This document shows positions 15,353-24,724 of a DNA stretch of 47,286 bases, one piece after another. Source of the DNA: an uncultured Collinsella sp. (lineage in GTDB: Bacteria > Actinomycetota > Coriobacteriia > Coriobacteriales > Coriobacteriaceae); NCBI GenBank assembly GCA_902494715.1, contig CABUUJ010000008.1:1-47286 (forward strand). Direction: 5' to 3'. The notes under the pieces were generated by a model, which made no database searches, had not been told where the DNA came from, and worked only from the letters and a program-made list of their open reading frames with translations. Both the position numbers and the translations under genes were made by a program. The first letter of the stretch is position 1. Every line of letters begins with the position of its first letter.

Positions 15353-17206
15353 ATGATTGAGCTGCTCAGGCGTTTTGGTGGTAAGTTTCGCCGGTATATG
15401 GTGATTGGTCCTGCGTGCAAGTTGATTGAAGTAATCTTTGACCTGCTGACGCCGCTGGTGATTGCCCAGATGATCGATAAGGGCATTGGGGCGCACGACG
15501 TGAACGCCGTTATCCACTACGGTATGCTGCTTGCCGCCATGGCTGTGATCGGCATCTCGTTTACGCTCGTCTGCCAAAAGATGGCGGCGCTCACCTCGCA
15601 GGGCATGGGCACCGACATTCGTGGCGCGCTCTACCAGCATATCAACAAGCTGAGCTATGCCGAACTCGACCGTTTTGGCACGCCGTCGCTCATCACGCGT
15701 ATCACCAACGACGTCAACCAGGTGCAGCTCGCTGTGGCGCTGGGCGTGCGCATGCTCATCCGCTGGCCCTTCCTAGCGGTGGGCTCCATGGTCGCGGCCC
15801 TTGCCATCGACCTTAAGCTCGGCATCATCTTTTTGATTTGCACGCCCGCCATCGGCCTGGTGTTTTGGTTTGTCATGGCGCGCTGCATTCCGTACTACAG
15901 GCAGCTGCAGGCAAAGCTCGACCGCATCGCGCTCATTTGCCGCGAGGGGCTTTCGGGCGCCCGCGTGGTTCGCGCCTTTGTGCGCGAGGGCCACGAGCGT
16001 GAGCGTTTTGCCCAAGCCGCCGATGACCAGGCCAATACCGCCATCGCGGTGGGCAAGCTCTCGTCGGTTCTCAACCCCGTGACGTTTTTGGTGATGAACC
16101 TGGGTGTGTGCGCCATCCTGTGGGTGGGCGGCATTCAGGTCAACGTGGGCGAGCTCACGCAGGGCCAGGTCATGGCGTTTGTGAACTACATGACGCAGAC
16201 CCTGACCTCCATCGTGTACGTCGCCAACCTGGTCGTGGTCTTTACCAAGGCGAGCGCCAGTGCGTCACGTATCAACGAGGTGCTCAATTGCGTGCCGAGC
16301 ATCACCGACGAGGGCAACCAGCCGGTCGCGCTGCCCAAGCCGGGCAATGTCGCTCCCGTTCCTGCGCTGGGCTTGAGCCATGCGAGCTTCTCCTTTGGCG
16401 CGGGCGCGGCAAATGCCGTCAACGATGTGACCCTGGAGCTCCCGCTGGGCAAGACGCTTGGCATTATCGGCGGTACGGGTAGCGGCAAGTCCACGCTCGT
16501 CTCGCTTATCCCGCGCCTGTACGATGCGAGCACCGGCAGCGTGAGTGTGATGGGCGCCGACGTGCGCACCCGGCCGCTCGACCAGCTGCGCCGTGTGGTC
16601 GCGACCGTTCCACAGCGTGCGTCGCTGGTGAGCGGCACCATCCGCAGCAACCTGACCTGGCGCGACGAGGCTGCGACCGACGAGGATCTCTGGGCGGCGC
16701 TCGACATGGCGCAGGCGAGCGAGTTCGTGCGCAACAAGCCGCAGGGGCTCGATACCCCGGTCGAGGCGGGCGGTAAGAACTTTAGCGGTGGCCAACGCCA
16801 GCGCCTGACCATCGCGCGCGCCCTGGTGGGCTCGCCTCAGATATTGATCATGGACGATTCTGCCTCGGCGCTCGACTTTAAGACCGACGCGGCGCTTCGC
16901 CATGCCATCCGCGAGCGCAGTGTGCGCGGTGCCGCCGAGGGCGGGCTGCCGCTCACGACCGTCATCGTGAGCCAACGTGTCTCGACCGTTCGCGATGCCG
17001 ACATGATCTGCGTACTCGACCACGGCTCGGTTGCGGGCCTGGGCGCGCACGATGAGCTCTACACGACCTGCCAGCTCTACCGCGAGATTTGCCAGTCGCA
17101 GCTTCGCCGCGAGGAGCTCGAGGGTCAGCAGGGGAGTACGGCGCCCGCGCCCGCCCCAGGCGCCCCGACCGTCCCCACATCCGTCTGCGCAAAGGAGGGC
17201 TGCTAA
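15353..17206 (+). CDS. ABC exporter subunit, degenerate-site half (second pair)
   Basis: 617-aa ABC half-exporter with a six-helix domain (residues ~15-310) and a nucleotide-binding domain (~350-590). Walker A is GGTGSGKST near residue 373 and the signature FSGGQRQRLTIARAL is intact. The Walker B Glu is Asp (LIMDDSASALD) and the H-loop His is Gln (VSQRVST), as in the first exporter pair, marking it as the degenerate-site partner. A ~30-residue Ala/Pro-rich C-terminal tail (STAPAPAPGAPTVPTS) is extra. ATG 15353 follows AGGGAG; the frame extends back to 15296 without a ribosome binding site. It ends directly against the ATG of its partner. Unlike the first pair, no regulator gene is adjacent. 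Confidence 0.9.
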   Translation: MIELLRRFGGKFRRYMVIGPACKLIEVIFDLLTPLVIAQMIDKGIGAHDVNAVIHYGMLLAAMAVIGISFTLVCQKMAALTSQGMGTDIRGALYQHINKLSYAELDRFGTPSLITRITNDVNQVQLAVALGVRMLIRWPFLAVGSMVAALAIDLKLGIIFLICTPAIGLVFWFVMARCIPYYRQLQAKLDRIALICREGLSGARVVRAFVREGHERERFAQAADDQANTAIAVGKLSSVLNPVTFLVMNLGVCAILWVGGIQVNVGELTQGQVMAFVNYMTQTLTSIVYVANLVVVFTKASASASRINEVLNCVPSITDEGNQPVALPKPGNVAPVPALGLSHASFSFGAGAANAVNDVTLELPLGKTLGIIGGTGSGKSTLVSLIPRLYDASTGSVSVMGADVRTRPLDQLRRVVATVPQRASLVSGTIRSNLTWRDEAATDEDLWAALDMAQASEFVRNKPQGLDTPVEAGGKNFSGGQRQRLTIARALVGSPQILIMDDSASALDFKTDAALRHAIRERSVRGAAEGGLPLTTVIVSQRVSTVRDADMICVLDHGSVAGLGAHDELYTTCQLYREICQSQLRREELEGQQGSTAPAPAPGAPTVPTSVCAKEGC

Positions 17207-19066
17207 ATGAATCCGTACACTTCCTCCGGTTCGGTCGCCACGATGACGGCCAACGTGTCCGGCAACGATAGCCTCAACGACCTGGGAGACGGTCCGCGCC
17301 AGCCCGGCGATCCCGAGCGCTATCCCGTGGGTGCGGTGACCCGCCGCCTGCTGGGCTATGTCCGTCCGCACCGCGTCTCGTTTGCGGCATCGTTTTTGAG
17401 TGCCGCCGTCTCGGTGATTCTGCAGCTCTACACGCCCATTCTCATTGGCGAGGGCATCGACCTTATCGTCGCCGCCGGGCAGGTGGACTTCGATGCGCTG
17501 CTGCCGCTCGTTACCAAGCTCGCGATTGTCGTCGTAGGTGCTGCGGCCTTCCAGTGGCTGCAGGGCTATTGCGTCAACCGCCTGTCTTACGAAACGGTGC
17601 GCGACATGCGCGTGGAGGCGAGCGATAAGCTCAGCCGCATGCCGCTCAGCTTTATCGACAGCCATGCCCACGGCGACCTTATGAGCCGCGTGGTCAACGA
17701 CGTCGACCAGGTGGGCGACGGTCTGCTGCAGGGCTTTACCCAGCTCTTCACCGGCGTTATCACCATCGTGGGCACGCTCGCGTTTATGCTCTCCATTAAC
17801 CTGACCATGACGCTCGTGGTGGTGCTCGTCACGCCGCTCTCCATCTTTGCGGCCGGCGCCATCGCCAAGCTCTCCAACAAAAGCTTTACGGCGCAGCAGC
17901 GTATTCAAGGGCAGCTCGGTGGTCATATCGAGGAGTACGTAGGCGAGCAAAAGCTTGTCGACGCCTTTGCCTATGGTCCCAACGCGCAGCTGCGCTTCGA
18001 TGCCCTCAATGCCGAGCTCTGCACCGCGGGCGAGCGCGCGCAGTTTATGGGTTCGCTCTCCAACCCCGGCACGCGCTTTATCAATAACATCATCTATGCC
18101 GTGGTCGCTGTGATTGGCTGTGTGGGCGTGATCACGGGCGTGCCGGCGGCGCTTACGGTGGGCGGCGTGCAGATCTTCCTGTCCTATGCCAACCAGTACA
18201 CCAAGCCGTTCAACGAGGTCACCAACGTCATTACGCAGATTCAGACCGCGTACGCCTCGGCGCGCCGCATGTTTGCGCTGCTCGATGCGCGCGAGCAGGA
18301 GCCCGATGCGGCGGATGCCGTGGAACTTGCCGCCCCGCAGGGCGAGGTCGCCTTTGAGCATGTGGACTTTAGCTACGTGTCCGACCGCAAGCTGCTGCAG
18401 GACATCTGCATCGAGGCCAAGCCCGGCATGCGCTTTGCCCTGGTCGGTCCCACGGGCTGTGGCAAGACGACGCTCATCAACCTGCTTCTGCGGTTCTACG
18501 ATATCGATGCCGGTCGCATTGCGGTCGATGGCCGTTCCTCGCGTGATTACACGCGCGCAAGCTTGCGCCGCGCCTTTGGCATGGTGTTGCAGGACACTTG
18601 GCTGTTCGAGGGCACGGTGGCGGAAAACATCGCCTACGGCTGTCCCGACGCCACGCGCGAGCAGGTTATCGAAGCTGCCAAGCGCGCGCACGCGCACAAG
18701 TTTATCGTGCAGCTGCCAGGCGGCTACGATACGGTAATCGGCGAGGACGGCGGCACGTTTAGCCAGGGTCAAAAACAGCTGCTGTGCATCGCGCGCGTCA
18801 TGCTCACCGACCCGGCGATTCTGCTGCTGGACGAGGCGACCTCGAGCATCGATACCCGCACCGAGCTGCAGGTGCAGGCGGCATTCGACGAGCTCATGGC
18901 TGGCCGCACAAGCTTTGTCGTGGCGCACCGCCTGAGCACGATTCGTAACGCCGACTGCATTCTGGTGATGCGCGACGGGCAGATTATCGAGTGCGGCACG
19001 CACGACGAGCTGCTAGCGGCAGGCGGCTTCTACGCCGAACTCTACCGCAGCCAATTCGCCCAGTGA
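17207..19066 (+). CDS. ABC exporter subunit, catalytic-site half (second pair)
   Basis: 619-aa partner of the preceding gene; its ATG abuts the upstream TAA, with AAGGAGGGC upstream. A short polar N-terminus (~40 residues) precedes six membrane helices; the nucleotide-binding domain has Walker A GPTGCGKTT near residue 414, signature FSQGQKQ (Gln for the first Gly), Walker B with Glu (LLLDEATSS) and H-loop His (VVAHRLS). The pattern is the same as in the 5615 gene, so both pairs are heterodimers of the same architecture and probably ancient paralogues. No terminator is obvious at the 3' end; a GACAGA/TCTGTC inverted repeat lies in the following gap. Confidence 0.9.
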   Translation: MNPYTSSGSVATMTANVSGNDSLNDLGDGPRQPGDPERYPVGAVTRRLLGYVRPHRVSFAASFLSAAVSVILQLYTPILIGEGIDLIVAAGQVDFDALLPLVTKLAIVVVGAAAFQWLQGYCVNRLSYETVRDMRVEASDKLSRMPLSFIDSHAHGDLMSRVVNDVDQVGDGLLQGFTQLFTGVITIVGTLAFMLSINLTMTLVVVLVTPLSIFAAGAIAKLSNKSFTAQQRIQGQLGGHIEEYVGEQKLVDAFAYGPNAQLRFDALNAELCTAGERAQFMGSLSNPGTRFINNIIYAVVAVIGCVGVITGVPAALTVGGVQIFLSYANQYTKPFNEVTNVITQIQTAYASARRMFALLDAREQEPDAADAVELAAPQGEVAFEHVDFSYVSDRKLLQDICIEAKPGMRFALVGPTGCGKTTLINLLLRFYDIDAGRIAVDGRSSRDYTRASLRRAFGMVLQDTWLFEGTVAENIAYGCPDATREQVIEAAKRAHAHKFIVQLPGGYDTVIGEDGGTFSQGQKQLLCIARVMLTDPAILLLDEATSSIDTRTELQVQAAFDELMAGRTSFVVAHRLSTIRNADCILVMRDGQIIECGTHDELLAAGGFYAELYRSQFAQ

Positions 19067-19106
19067 GCAAGCCCGTGGGGCAAATTAATCAATCGACAGA
19101 CGGTGG

Positions 19107-19134
19107 TTTACATCTGTCACGTTAGTACTAAGAT
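19107..19134 (+). promoter_or_regulatory. Candidate promoter of the flavodoxin-like gene
   Basis: TTTACA (19107) and TAAGAT (19129) with a 16-base spacer. Ten bases further, CTAAT/ATTAG arms form a short palindrome that could be an operator. Confidence 0.5.
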
Positions 19135-19187
19135 ATTCATCTAATAAATTGCATTAGTGGCTTTAGTTTTGGGGGAAACGAGGCAAC

Positions 19188-19745
19188 GTGACTATGACGT
19201 GCTCTTTGGTGGTTAACAGCAAGAGCGGTAATACCAGGATGGTTTCGGGTGCGATCAAGCGTACGCTGCAGGCTGCGGGTGTTGAGTTTGTCCATGCCGC
19301 GGCGTTGAGCGACGATGCGGATGCAGATCAGGTTGCGCTCGAGGCGCAGGGCGCCTGCGCGGCCGACACGGTGCTCGTCGGCTTTTGGTGCGACAAGGGC
19401 GCGTGCACGCCTTCGGTCGCGGCGTTGCTTTCCGCCTTGCACGGCAAGCGCGTGTTCCTGTTTGGCACCTGCGGCTTTGGGGCCAGTGAGGAGTATTTTA
19501 GGCAGATTATCGATCGCGTGACCTCCAATTTGGCCAATGATGCCGAGCTTGTAGGCTGGGCGATGTGCCAGGGCAAGATGGGCCCCGCGGTCAAGCAGCG
19601 CTACGAGGCCATGCTCGAGCAAGATCCCGAAAACGCCCGATTTAAGATGCTACTCGACAACTGGGTTGCCGCAAAGGATCACCCCACCAAGGAGGATCTG
19701 GATAACATGGCTGCAGCCGCCAAGAAGGCCGTGCTGGGGGAGTAG
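19188..19745 (+). CDS. Flavodoxin family protein
   Basis: 185-aa flavodoxin-like protein expected to bind FMN. The phosphate-binding loop lies at the N-terminus (VVNSKSGNTRMV), after a short beta strand; LVGFWCDKGACTP and LFGTCGFGASEEYF follow, corresponding to the other flavin-contacting loops. The Cys content of these loops is notable. It resembles the short BilS-like flavodoxins of gut anaerobes, but no bilirubin reductase (BilR) lies next to it, so I do not assign that name. The start is either GTG 19188 or ATG 19194; GAGG lies 4 or 10 bases away. It is monocistronic, with its own promoter, and the nested palindrome at 19783 follows. Confidence 0.78.
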   Translation: MTMTCSLVVNSKSGNTRMVSGAIKRTLQAAGVEFVHAAALSDDADADQVALEAQGACAADTVLVGFWCDKGACTPSVAALLSALHGKRVFLFGTCGFGASEEYFRQIIDRVTSNLANDAELVGWAMCQGKMGPAVKQRYEAMLEQDPENARFKMLLDNWVAAKDHPTKEDLDNMAAAAKKAVLGE

Positions 19746-19782
19746 CTCCCATCGCTGACGGCGGTCGGTCCATCTTTCTAAA

Positions 19783-19919
19783 TGAAACGTCCTCCCGGGC
19801 GTCGGGGCACGAAGTTCCCTGCTCTACAGTCCTGCGCAAGACGAAGGCCACATTAAGTGGCCTTCTTTGCGTGCGGAACTCGCGATGAACTTCGTGCCCC
19901 GCCGTCCGGGAGGACGCCT
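19783..19919. repeat. Nested palindrome NP1 (structured element)
   Basis: Three stems are stacked around one centre: CGTCCTCCCGG/CCGGGAGGACG (19788/19906), GGGGCACGAAGTT/AACTTCGTGCCCC (19804/19888) and GAAGGCCAC/GTGGCCTTC (19843/19857). Between the second and third stems lie sequences conserved in the inverted copy at 25101: CCCTGCTC..ACAGTCCTGC on one side and GTGCGGAACTCGCGATGAAC on the other. The form suggests a structured RNA or a palindromic mobile repeat; it may also end flavodoxin transcription. No protein-coding frame is convincing here. Confidence 0.8.
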
Positions 19920-19975
19920 CTTTATTGATGGGAGGCCTGATAGGTCGATGGTTCCGTGTCCGGATGCGTCCAAAG

Positions 19976-20423
19976 TGGGACGGGCTTTCCGGATGGGCGG
20001 GGTTTCGGAAAGTGCGTCCCGGAATTTGCCTTTGGAATGGGACGTAGTTTCCCGTTGAGGTGCTTTGCGGAAAGTGCATCCCACTCTGGGCGGTCGAAGT
20101 GGGACACACTTTCCCAAAGGCGCTCCAACGGGAAATTGCGTCCCATTATTCGGTCAAGAAACGGGATGCATTTTCCCAATGAGAGCAAAACCGGAAAATG
20201 CATCCCACAATCAGCCCTCAAAGTGGGACGCCGTTTCCCAATGAGGCTCAAGCGGAAAATGCATCCCGGAATTTGCGCTCAAAGTGGGATGCGGTTTCCG
20301 GTTGAGGGTCTAAGGGGAAAATGCGTCCCAGAATCGACGCTTGAAATGGGATGCAGTTTCCCGATGAGGCACTCGACGGAAAATACATCCCAGAAATGGC
20401 CTTTGAGCTGGGATAAGATTTCC
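19976..20423. repeat. Tandem array A: seven complete 62-bp hairpin units plus one half
   Basis: Left arms of the form TGGGAYGCAnTTTCCC begin at 19976, 20038, 20100, 20162, 20224, 20285, 20347 and 20409, a period of 61-62 bp. Each of the first seven has, 31 bases on, a right arm like GGAAAATGCATCCCA able to pair with it, around a ~14-base loop (often AATGAG-CTCAA). Units are then joined by ~16-base spacers (GAATnnGCnCTCAAAG). Copies differ at many positions, so the array is old. The eighth has only a left arm. No cas or reverse transcriptase gene is nearby. Confidence 0.88.
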
Positions 20424-20546
20424 GCGGCATCTCGGATTCTCAAAAATGAGACACGCCGTTGGCGAAAATGAGACACGTGATATCGGGCATCGGATGTATC
20501 ATTTGCAAAAATGAGTCCACTCCACTCGAATAAAGCGAGGTCCCTC

Positions 20547-21575
20547 ATGTACGTTCCACACCCCCGTATCCGTAGGCTGTCGAAAATCCCGCTTGTTGGG
20601 ACGGCGGCGCTTGCTGCGTTGATCGCCACGAGCGTCGCCTGCTTCACGGCCACGCCCCAGGTTGCCCAGGCGGCAGACGCGCCCGCAATCACCGATATGA
20701 CCGAGCAGGATTATCAAGCCCTGGGTCTGGGCACGAGCGAGGACATTCCGGCCGATACCGTTGGCCCCTATTCCACTGATACCCCCACGACGTTTGCCAC
20801 GCGCAGCGAGGTCTATATGGCAGCTAACGGTAGCCATGGCAATCGCTACACTCTGCGCGACAAGCTCGAGAACGTCGAGCGCGGTGACATTGGCGGCAGC
20901 AGCAAACTCACCGATGGCTATGGAAGTGTGTGGGGCGCCGCAAAGTTCTGGCAAAACGTCAACAACTTCGATACGAACAGCGATCTCTACAAGCATAGCG
21001 ACTACGGTGGCGGCACCTGGTCGTACCTAAGCAACAATGAGTCCTCAACAGTACTCGCCAACGACAACAACGGTTTCTCGGGCATTCACGCCACGAGTGT
21101 TGAGTTCTGCAGCGACGCCAGCACGGGCAAAAAGAGCCGCGTTGCCGAGCTCCGTGCCTACGGCGACAGTTCCTCCACGACGATTGACGGCAAGTCATAC
21201 GCCGGAAAGGTTGAGCTGGTCCTCTACTCGTTTAGCAACGGGCGTACGCGCACTCTCGACACACACCTGCCGGTGACGGTCAACACTAATATGATGTACG
21301 AAGGCCGTTTTAAGTACCTGGATGCCGGTTACCTGCAAGAGCACGACGCCGTCTTTGATGTCGAGGCGGGCGATGTCGATGGCGACGGCGTCGACGAGCT
21401 TTTTGTCTACGCGGGCTGCTATGTCGACGAGAACGGCGTGCGCAAGGCTGTAGTCGATATGTATGACTTGGAGGGCGGCAACTGGAAGCAAAGCGTCGTC
21501 AAGATCGATGCCGGTAACGCCGCGGACTACACCACGCACAACAAGGGCGGGAACGACTCCTGGACGCAGCTTTAG
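20547..21575 (+). CDS. Secreted surface protein, N-terminal part, ended by an in-frame TAG
   Basis: 342-aa translatable fragment of a large surface protein. ATG 20547 follows GCGAGG by seven bases; an in-frame ATG at 20511 lacks a ribosome binding site. The N-terminus is a Sec signal peptide: basic RIRRLSK, hydrophobic VGTAALAALIATSVACF, and a likely cleavage after AQA (VAQAADA). The mature part includes an FG-GAP/VCBS-like calcium-binding repeat (DVEAGDVDGDGVDELFVYAG). The reading frame stops at TAG 21573 after WTQL, yet continues in the same frame as SAPVVSLAAGDLDRD into the second half, which carries the next repeat. Either this is a nonsense mutation (CAG to TAG is the simplest) or the codon is read through. 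Alone, the fragment would be secreted but not wall-anchored. Confidence 0.8.
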   Translation: MYVPHPRIRRLSKIPLVGTAALAALIATSVACFTATPQVAQAADAPAITDMTEQDYQALGLGTSEDIPADTVGPYSTDTPTTFATRSEVYMAANGSHGNRYTLRDKLENVERGDIGGSSKLTDGYGSVWGAAKFWQNVNNFDTNSDLYKHSDYGGGTWSYLSNNESSTVLANDNNGFSGIHATSVEFCSDASTGKKSRVAELRAYGDSSSTTIDGKSYAGKVELVLYSFSNGRTRTLDTHLPVTVNTNMMYEGRFKYLDAGYLQEHDAVFDVEAGDVDGDGVDELFVYAGCYVDENGVRKAVVDMYDLEGGNWKQSVVKIDAGNAADYTTHNKGGNDSWTQL

Positions 21576-24500
21576 TCAGCTCCTGTCGTTTCGCTAGCGG
21601 CCGGCGACCTCGATCGCGATTTTTGCGATGACCTCGCCATCGTGGTCTCGGCACCCTACGGCAAGAAGAATATTGATAAGTCGACGCATTGCGAGCTGTT
21701 TTCGTGGGATGCATCCAAGGGTGCGCTCGTCCATGTCGATGCTCTGGGCGACGCGGGCGCAATCTCCCTCTCCGCGAACGGCAAGACCATGGTCGCTGCG
21801 AATGCGACGTTCGGCACGTTTGCCGCCTACGATGAAGAAGGAAAGAAGACGGGTGAAACCGTCACGGGCCTTATTCTTGCGGGCTATGACTGGCAACGCA
21901 GCGCTTTTGATTACGGCGCTTCTGACGGCAGCAAGGGGCTGTACGGCGCGCTGTACCGCTACGCGTATTTTGACTCGGAGTCTGGCGAGTTCAAGCTTTC
22001 CGATTGTAAGGAATACAGAGACGGGCTCCTCGCCTCCTATGGGCTGATGCATGTGCCCAACAGCGCATGGAAGGATAGCGCTCAGGATAAGCGCTATCCG
22101 TGCACCTTGGCGCCTATTGCCCTTGCCACTGCCAACCTTGACGGCCTGTCCGAGCAGCTGGCGGTCGACGAGGTGCTCGTGGGCGGCGATGTGTTCCGCG
22201 ACTTTGCCTGCAACACGGCACAGAGCGGGGCTCAGGGCTTGGGGTCCATGGTCGGAACCATGAGCATGAGCGGTCAGCAATACAACAGCAGCAACAAGCA
22301 TGACCACAAGGGTATAGAGCAGGTGTGGATCAGCGACGTCAAGGCGGGCAGCGTCTCGGGTTCGGACCGCTATAACGAGAGCTTTATCGCCGTGGTGGGC
22401 AAGCGCCGCGACGAGGACCTGCGCAAGAACGATGACTACTATTGGATGACCGCCTCGCATTTTTCGCTCGACGAGAACGGAAAGGTGCGCCGCGGCGAGG
22501 AGCAGGTGATTAGCGAGAGCAACCGTCGCGGCACTACCTACGGCACATTTATCTCGCTCGCGCTGCCCGATGTCGACAACGACAGCGTCAAGATCACGTA
22601 CAAGGACCGCTACAAGGTCTATACCAACCCGCGCGTGCTTGCCGTGCTGCAGGATGCGCCCTATGTTGAGGATCTGGAGCAGGCATACGGCTATCTGGTG
22701 TTGGGCGGCACGTCATACGGAGAGGAAAAGGGCACGGGGACATCCCAGGGCTATACCATTGGCGCCGAGTTGGGCGTTGCCGTCGAGGTGCAGACCGGTC
22801 CGCCCCTGGTCGCGATGAATGCTTCAGTCGATTTTGCCGCCGAGGGATGCTATGACTACCGGAGCGAGCGCACGGTCAGCGCAAGCGTAAGCTATGAGTC
22901 GCATGCCGGCGAGGGTGACAAGGCCGTGCTCTACACGATTCCGATGGTCTATTACGAGTATGAGATCGAAAATGAGGAAACTGGTGGCAAGGGCGTGATG
23001 GCGGCGCCCGTGTCGCTCGGCGCGCAGACCTCGGTCGTTAATGTCGAGGCCTATGACCGCATTGCCAAACAGCACAATATGACGCCGCTCAGCTACTTTT
23101 TGACCAACCGGTCGGGAGAACCCGGAACCTATCAAACGACGCTCAACGGCGAGACTCCCGTTGGGGATTCCTTTGGCCTGGGCAAGCCTGGCGTAACGCG
23201 CGCCTACACGCACGATGGGTTTAACGGCGCCGCCGCGCAGTCGGGGGCGAGCATTGAGCAGACCATCGAAGTCGAGGAGGGCAAGGAGCAGGAGCTCGAG
23301 CTCGGCTTGACGCTGAACGGCAGCGTTGTCATGGGCGCGAAGCTCGCAAAGCACGAGTTGTTTGGCGGCCTGTGCTTTGGTGCCAACGCCGGCTTTACTA
23401 CGGGTAACTCCTCGAGTGAATCGACCGAATACGGCGGCACCGTCGACAACCTGCCCGAGGCCGCGCAGGGCAAGTACGGTTTTGCGTGGCGTCTGGGCGT
23501 CAACGCGGTGGATGTCGACAAGTTCGAGGCAGACTCGGACGACAAGCTCGGCACCAAGGACACCGACCAGTTCTGGATCGTGGGCTATGACGTTAAGGAC
23601 GTCGAGATGCCCGACGCGCCGGCCGTGACGGGCTTTACGGCAAACGCCGTCGATTCGACCAGCGTTACGTTTAGCTGGGACGATGTACTCGCAAACAAGA
23701 GTGGCTTTAGCTACGGCGTGGGCATGCTGCAGAGCAATGCGGCGGATGCGGTCGTCAATAGCTGGAAGATTGCCGACAACACGCAGACCTCGCTCAAGTG
23801 GGATGGGCTGCAGCCCAATACGGAGTATCGATTCGCCATCGCCGCCGTTAAGAATGGATCCACGACCGAAACAGGTATTCGCTCGGCAATCATCACGGTC
23901 AAGACCATGCCCGATGGCATGACGATGACCGTGAGCGGACCTGCGGCGGATGCTGCGGAGGGGTCGGATCTTGGATACGACTCTTCGGTTGAGCGCGCGG
24001 CGGGAAGCCACCTGACGCTCTCGGCGATTGGCCATGTGAAGCAACTCGGTGCCGACGATAGCGAAACAGGGCTGGCACCGACCTATATGTGGTACCGCAA
24101 GGGCCGCGGCGAGACAGAGTTTAAGCTCGTGGGTGCCGATGGCAACCTCGCGGCTGGAACGGCCTCAAAGCTCGAGATTGACCTGACCGCAGACGATGAC
24201 GGTGCGCAGTATTACTGCCACGTGGGATACAACGACGTGGGCCTCGACACCGGCACGACGCTCGTGAATATCGAGGCCGAGGAGACGGCGCCCACAACGG
24301 TGAACGCCACCCCGATCCGCACGCGCCGCCTGTTCTCACAGGCAAGTGCGGGCGCCAAGAAGTTCCTGGACCATACGCTGGTAAACACCGCCGGCCCAAC
24401 CGATTCCGAAGGCTCAAAGGACCCCGAGACTCCTGAGACCCCGACGAACCCGGACAAGCCAAAGTCCGACAACGGAGCTAAGACCGACACCAAGGTCAAG

Positions 24501-24635
24501 ACTACGACCACAGCGAAGAACCTCGCAAACACCGGCGACCAAACATTCGCCCTAGTCGCCACCGCAGCAGCAGCGGGAGCAACGCTCGTAGTGATAGCCC
24601 TCATCATGCTGATCAAGCGCCGCAAGACCCACTAG
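21576..24635 (+). pseudogene. LANTG-anchored surface protein, C-terminal part after in-frame TAG
   Basis: About 1,020 codons in the same frame as the preceding fragment, without a start codon of its own that has a ribosome binding site (first GTG at 21642). It begins with a second FG-GAP-like repeat (AAGDLDRDFCDDLAIVVSAP) and continues with a long region of unknown fold. A fibronectin type III-like domain follows (PDAPAVTGFTANAVDSTSV... to IITVKTMP), then an Ig-like stretch with ADDDGAQYYCHVGY, a Pro/Thr/Lys-rich spacer (PETPETPTNPDKPKSD) and a sorting signal: LANTGD, hydrophobic helix, and KRRKTH. The whole gene would encode ~1,362 aa, a cell-wall protein attached by sortase. Codon use shows no decay beyond the single stop. 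Ligand unknown. Confidence 0.75.
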
Positions 24636-24661
24636 TAGCCAGTCGAACATATCGACAACCC

Positions 24662-24702
24662 AAAAACCCGGGTAGCCAAAAAACAGGCCACCCGGGTTTT
24701 CT
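24662..24702 (+). terminator. Rho-independent terminator
   Basis: AACCCGGGTAGCC (24665) and GGCCACCCGGGTT (24686) pair with one mismatch, followed by TTTTCT. It ends the surface protein transcript and lies 23 bases before array B. Confidence 0.85.
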
Positions 24703-24724
24703 GTTGAGTGGAGACTCCGCAAGC

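Noticed and set aside
16265..19003. 912-codon open frame on the minus strand
   Set aside because: It lies antisense across the second ABC exporter pair, in a phase produced by GC-rich codon bias. The plus-strand genes carry full ABC motifs, and the minus-strand product has no recognisable domain.
19188..19745. Naming the flavodoxin-like gene bilS
   Set aside because: Short Cys-containing flavodoxins of that kind look similar, but no bilR or bilQ gene is next to it and I cannot run a search.
19976..20423. CRISPR array (62-bp period)
   Set aside because: The period would fit repeat plus spacer, but the arms, loop and linker are all similar between units, the repeats are diverged, each unit is a hairpin, and no cas gene is present.
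20547..24635. Frameshift as the cause of the split surface gene
   Set aside because: Both parts are in the same reading phase (start positions differ by a multiple of three); only a single TAG separates them.
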